A stretch of DNA of 9,194 nt from Desulfuromusa sp. (lineage in GTDB: Bacteria > Desulfobacterota > Desulfuromonadia > Desulfuromonadales > Geopsychrobacteraceae). The translations under genes and the position numbers were made by a program. The notes below the pieces were generated by a model. The model did no database searches and was not told where the DNA came from. It saw nothing but the letters and a program-made list of their open reading frames with translations. Shown piece after piece: positions 7,601 to 9,194 of this stretch (position 1 is the stretch's first letter; every line of letters starts with the position of its first letter). The stretch covers positions 1-9,194 of the forward strand of contig JAOZOH010000113.1 of assembly GCA_029933365.1 (NCBI GenBank). Reading direction: 5' to 3'.

Positions 7601-9084
7601 TGGACTATGGTCATATCTATTATAATGATCTTAAGCCAAAGGTCTTTGATGCCAATATATTCCTTGACGATGGGGTTGGAGGGCTTCACCCAGGCGGTTG
7701 GGGGACTATCCTGGTTGGTGGGATGCGTTTTGGCGGTGGAATAATAAAAGCCGACCTGAATAAGGATGGCATCGATAATGATTCAGGCAACGAGATGACC
7801 TCGGCTTACTTTGTTCTGGACATTACCAATCCTGAAGTTCCACCAACGTTATTGGCAGAATTTACTTTGCCGGGTATGGGGTACACAACAAACTACCCCA
7901 TGGTGGTGACTTTGAGGGATAAAAACTGGACTAACCTTTCAACCCCTCCGACAAATAATGATTGGTACCTGCTGTTTGGTTCCGGGCCAGCTAACGCTGC
8001 TGGTGAGCCAGATGTAACTGCTTTACAGGAGGCTACCAGCGCCCAGACTGGCAAGATTTTTATGTTGAATTTAAACAGGCTGGGCTCAGGGGCTGACGTC
8101 TGTTTCATGACTTCAACGGGGGCTTGTGTGAATAATAGTACCTCAACTCCAGGACCACTGGTGACACTGGATGCCGACAGTTTTATTTCCGACGCTATCG
8201 GTGTCGACTGGGATATCGATTTCAAGAATGATGCAGTTTATTTTGGTACCGTAAGTGGCGACGAGGGCAGTGGTTGGGGTGGTAGAATGCGTCGTATTGT
8301 CGTGAATGACGACCCAACAGTTTCAAGTTGGGATCTTGATAATGTTTTTCTTGATCTATCTCCTGGCTCAATTTCTGGGGAAACAACTGGCCAACCGATA
8401 ACTGCTGCCGCTTCTGCCGGATTAGATAAGCAGGGAAATCACTGGCTCTATTTTGGAACGGGACGCTATCTTACGACTCAAGATGCCTTGAATGCTGATC
8501 AACAAAGTTATTATGGGTTAAAAGAGCCGATGAGCAGTGGTAGCCTTACCTATACTATCCTCAATAGAACTAACGATCTCTTCGATAGTACCGATGTAAA
8601 GGTTTATGAGGGTGGAGCTAGTGTAACCAACGTCTCTGGTGCTAATTATGCTGCTCTACAAGTAGATGTAGGAGCAAAATCTGGCTGGTTTATGGATTTT
8701 CCGGATGCCAAAGAAAGAAATATTGGCCAGGCCACCTTGTTAGGAAAAATATTAACATTTACTTCTTATGTTCCAAATGATGCACCTTGTGAAGTTGGTG
8801 GCGAAAGTTGGGTCTACGCTTTAGATTACGAAACAGGAACTGCTTACAAGCATCCGGTTATTGGAACAGATTCAACTGATACAACAACCGGACCCGATCC
8901 GAAAGAGAAAGTGTTAAAGCGTAAAAATATCGGTTCTGGATTAGCAACAAGCCCAGGTTTACATACCGGACGTGAAGCTGGTGCAAAGGCCTTTATCCAG
9001 TCCAGTACCGGGGCAATTGAGACGTTTGAAGAAGCTACCCCTGGACGGACTAAGAGTGGAATGTCTTCATGGCAAGCTGAGTAA
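4642..9084 (+). CDS. pilY1: Type IV pilus tip protein PilY1
   Basis: This is PilY1 (PilC family), 1480 residues against about 1160 in P. aeruginosa. It is exported and sits at the pilus tip, where it promotes assembly, counters retraction and acts in adhesion. A Sec signal peptide ends at about Ala24. The N-terminal region has the PilY1 features YLGIFDPSKCYNYSSSRFEP (91-110), GQWSGNFLNW (122-131) and CQKNFIIGIND (from Cys397), with several cysteines. The von Willebrand A-like metal site is not conserved: NVMLDLSIETPM stands where DxSxS would be. The C-terminal beta-propeller (about 870-1350) has WRLGDIINSTPTVVG (875-889), VVYVGGNDGMFHAFNAG (917-933), EMWAYVPRNLLPHLYWL and YFGTGRYL. EF-hand-like loops occur at 569-580, 586-594, 679-690 and 1038-1046. 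DWDIDFKND at 1189-1197 stands where the propeller calcium loop is expected. AAAAGG lies eight bases before ATG 4642, and the gene ends in tandem TAA TAG. It is last in the visible operon. Confidence 0.96.
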   Translation: MKISKIPYLVVTSLFLFVIGNSWAATSADYTAVPPFLAKGADANVMLDLSIETPMQGAAYNDQPDVSTGCGGRVWDSGDDIGICYSPTQEYLGIFDPSKCYNYSSSRFEPAGLTNANHECTGQWSGNFLNWATMTAIDEFRWALTGGNRVVDNTTETVVERANMGLGLGHSWYPVKMLTSVNNVVPSTVTPFASPKIYIYNHGYQVDIGTTRGAHDLAEDYQVRAKVCDPNQGLEANCVDYGGYFKPEGLLQNNADHMRFALMGYAYDDNSASNGIRSGGVLRSNMKYVGPYLPGGAANSAAEFGTDGILIANPEGAAEGQSGVIGYLNKFGANGYKGYDPAGELFYECINFFKDRGPTPEYLDGDLSTAGIQAFSATAKEGFPILTTWEDPIQYHCQKNFIIGINDANPWNDKKLPGTYFTSQVFNGYDLNTHHTANDWGEPGNSDPDINVTTLTNTVGDLQGITGTSQYVGATDNVADMLNSLKLIPGLGEVAGTAPWPPKANSYYISGLAYYANTQDLRSDFEGRQTINTFMIDTQEYGTNPLTGQMNMLWLAGKYGGFHENDFNDTNSDGNDYEPNDSSEWDKDGDGEPDNYVLATNPKKLIDALSKAFYEVNKQMSSGTSASVVSNTRSGEGAIYQSVFFPQKIVTAGGTDYFLTWAGQVHALLVDAHGNMREDTNHNGRLDWDEDLFLVFNGSTVNKYIDGVKSGGTVTGSNGQFEASELLSTPEETGTAEDIKYLWSSTDWLNTDSGLDPFDPLTQRSYTASNKQRYIFTFIDDGDMLAEAGEVMAFSTAYQASIDDYLHAFHPFSYTAASPPPGVAGADFSSYMDHQAERVIKWIRGEDQGALTFGSSVIPPMRSRYYTDGTTDYTWRLGDIINSTPTVVGRPAENFDLLYYDQTFSQFYSDYKKRRNVVYVGGNDGMFHAFNAGFFDPINNAYLTRPDVWNGTAYVPDTTKADFDLGAEMWAYVPRNLLPHLYWLTDLDYGHIYYNDLKPKVFDANIFLDDGVGGLHPGGWGTILVGGMRFGGGIIKADLNKDGIDNDSGNEMTSAYFVLDITNPEVPPTLLAEFTLPGMGYTTNYPMVVTLRDKNWTNLSTPPTNNDWYLLFGSGPANAAGEPDVTALQEATSAQTGKIFMLNLNRLGSGADVCFMTSTGACVNNSTSTPGPLVTLDADSFISDAIGVDWDIDFKNDAVYFGTVSGDEGSGWGGRMRRIVVNDDPTVSSWDLDNVFLDLSPGSISGETTGQPITAAASAGLDKQGNHWLYFGTGRYLTTQDALNADQQSYYGLKEPMSSGSLTYTILNRTNDLFDSTDVKVYEGGASVTNVSGANYAALQVDVGAKSGWFMDFPDAKERNIGQATLLGKILTFTSYVPNDAPCEVGGESWVYALDYETGTAYKHPVIGTDSTDTTTGPDPKEKVLKRKNIGSGLATSPGLHTGREAGAKAFIQSSTGAIETFEEATPGRTKSGMSSWQAE

Positions 9085-9194
9085 TAGAAATTTATTTCTT
9101 TCAGTAAACAACAATTACGCAGGGATGTTGATAATCAACGTTATATATCAGATACTCACAAGGTTATTCCCTCGGAAGTTACAAGCAAAATAAT
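9085..9194 (+). other. 3' flank of pilY1, no gene seen; contains a 13-base palindrome
   Basis: This noncoding stretch starts with a second in-frame stop. AGAAA-TTTA-TTTCT at 9086-9099 is an AT-only weak hairpin with little T-run, so not a convincing terminator. GTTGAT-A-ATCAAC at 9127-9139 is a perfect palindrome that could be an operator for a gene beyond the window. No ribosome-binding site with a start codon is visible before the end. Confidence 0.4.

Noticed and set aside
7893..8225. Minus-strand open frame of 110 codons inside pilY1
   Set aside because: It lies opposite conserved beta-propeller coding sequence and shows no protein family features.
9086..9099. AGAAA-TTTA-TTTCT as the pilY1 terminator
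   Set aside because: The stem is five pairs with a single G-C pair and only a short broken T-run after it.
9127..9139. The palindrome as an FNR/Crp-family site
   Set aside because: FNR-type sites (TTGAT-N4-ATCAA) need four bases between the halves; only one is present here.
8972..9193. Plus-strand open frame overlapping the pilY1 end
   Set aside because: It is a frame-shifted reading of the conserved PilY1 C-terminus running into the flank, with no ribosome-binding site.

Overview
The window looks like chromosomal DNA of a Gram-negative bacterium with type IV pili. The best guess is a deltaproteobacterium of the Desulfuromonadales (Desulfuromonas/Geobacter-like). That guess rests on three things read by eye: the kinase H-box type (HELGNP), the Asp-rich PilW, and the PilY1 architecture. 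The DNA is moderately AT-rich. All seven genes lie on the + strand and no mobile elements, CRISPR arrays, tRNAs or rRNAs are visible.

Layout. Positions 1-94 are intergenic and hold a weak hairpin plus T-run that could end an upstream gene. A membrane-bound HAMP sensor histidine kinase fills 95-1570. A 161-base regulatory gap (1571-1731) follows. It carries two tandem GTGCA-N5-TGCAC-type dyads, an IHF-like site and a -24/-12 (sigma-54) promoter with exact GG-N10-GC spacing. Downstream lies a compact minor-pilin operon: fimT/fimU-like GspH pilin (1732-2253), pilW (2268-3209), pilV (3212-3589), pilX (3637-4203), a small exported protein with PilY2-like layout (4271-4597), and the large tip adhesin/anti-retraction protein pilY1 (4642-9084). 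The last 110 bases are noncoding as far as can be seen and contain a perfect 13-base palindrome.

How they work together. FimT/U, PilW, PilV and PilX correspond to the GspH, GspJ, GspI and GspK pseudopilins. In known systems these form a priming complex that starts pilus assembly and presents PilY1 at the tip. The small secreted protein between pilX and pilY1 is probably an accessory of PilY1. The kinase, of a type usually paired with NtrC-family activators, lies directly before enhancer-like dyads and a sigma-54 promoter. The simplest model is that it signals to an activator encoded outside the window, which switches on the pilin operon. PilW and PilY1 both contain several EF-hand-like Asp loops, suggesting that the tip complex binds calcium.

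No wholly new system is evident. The most informative items are the sigma-54 control module, the calcium-loop-rich PilW and the small unannotated-looking protein before pilY1.
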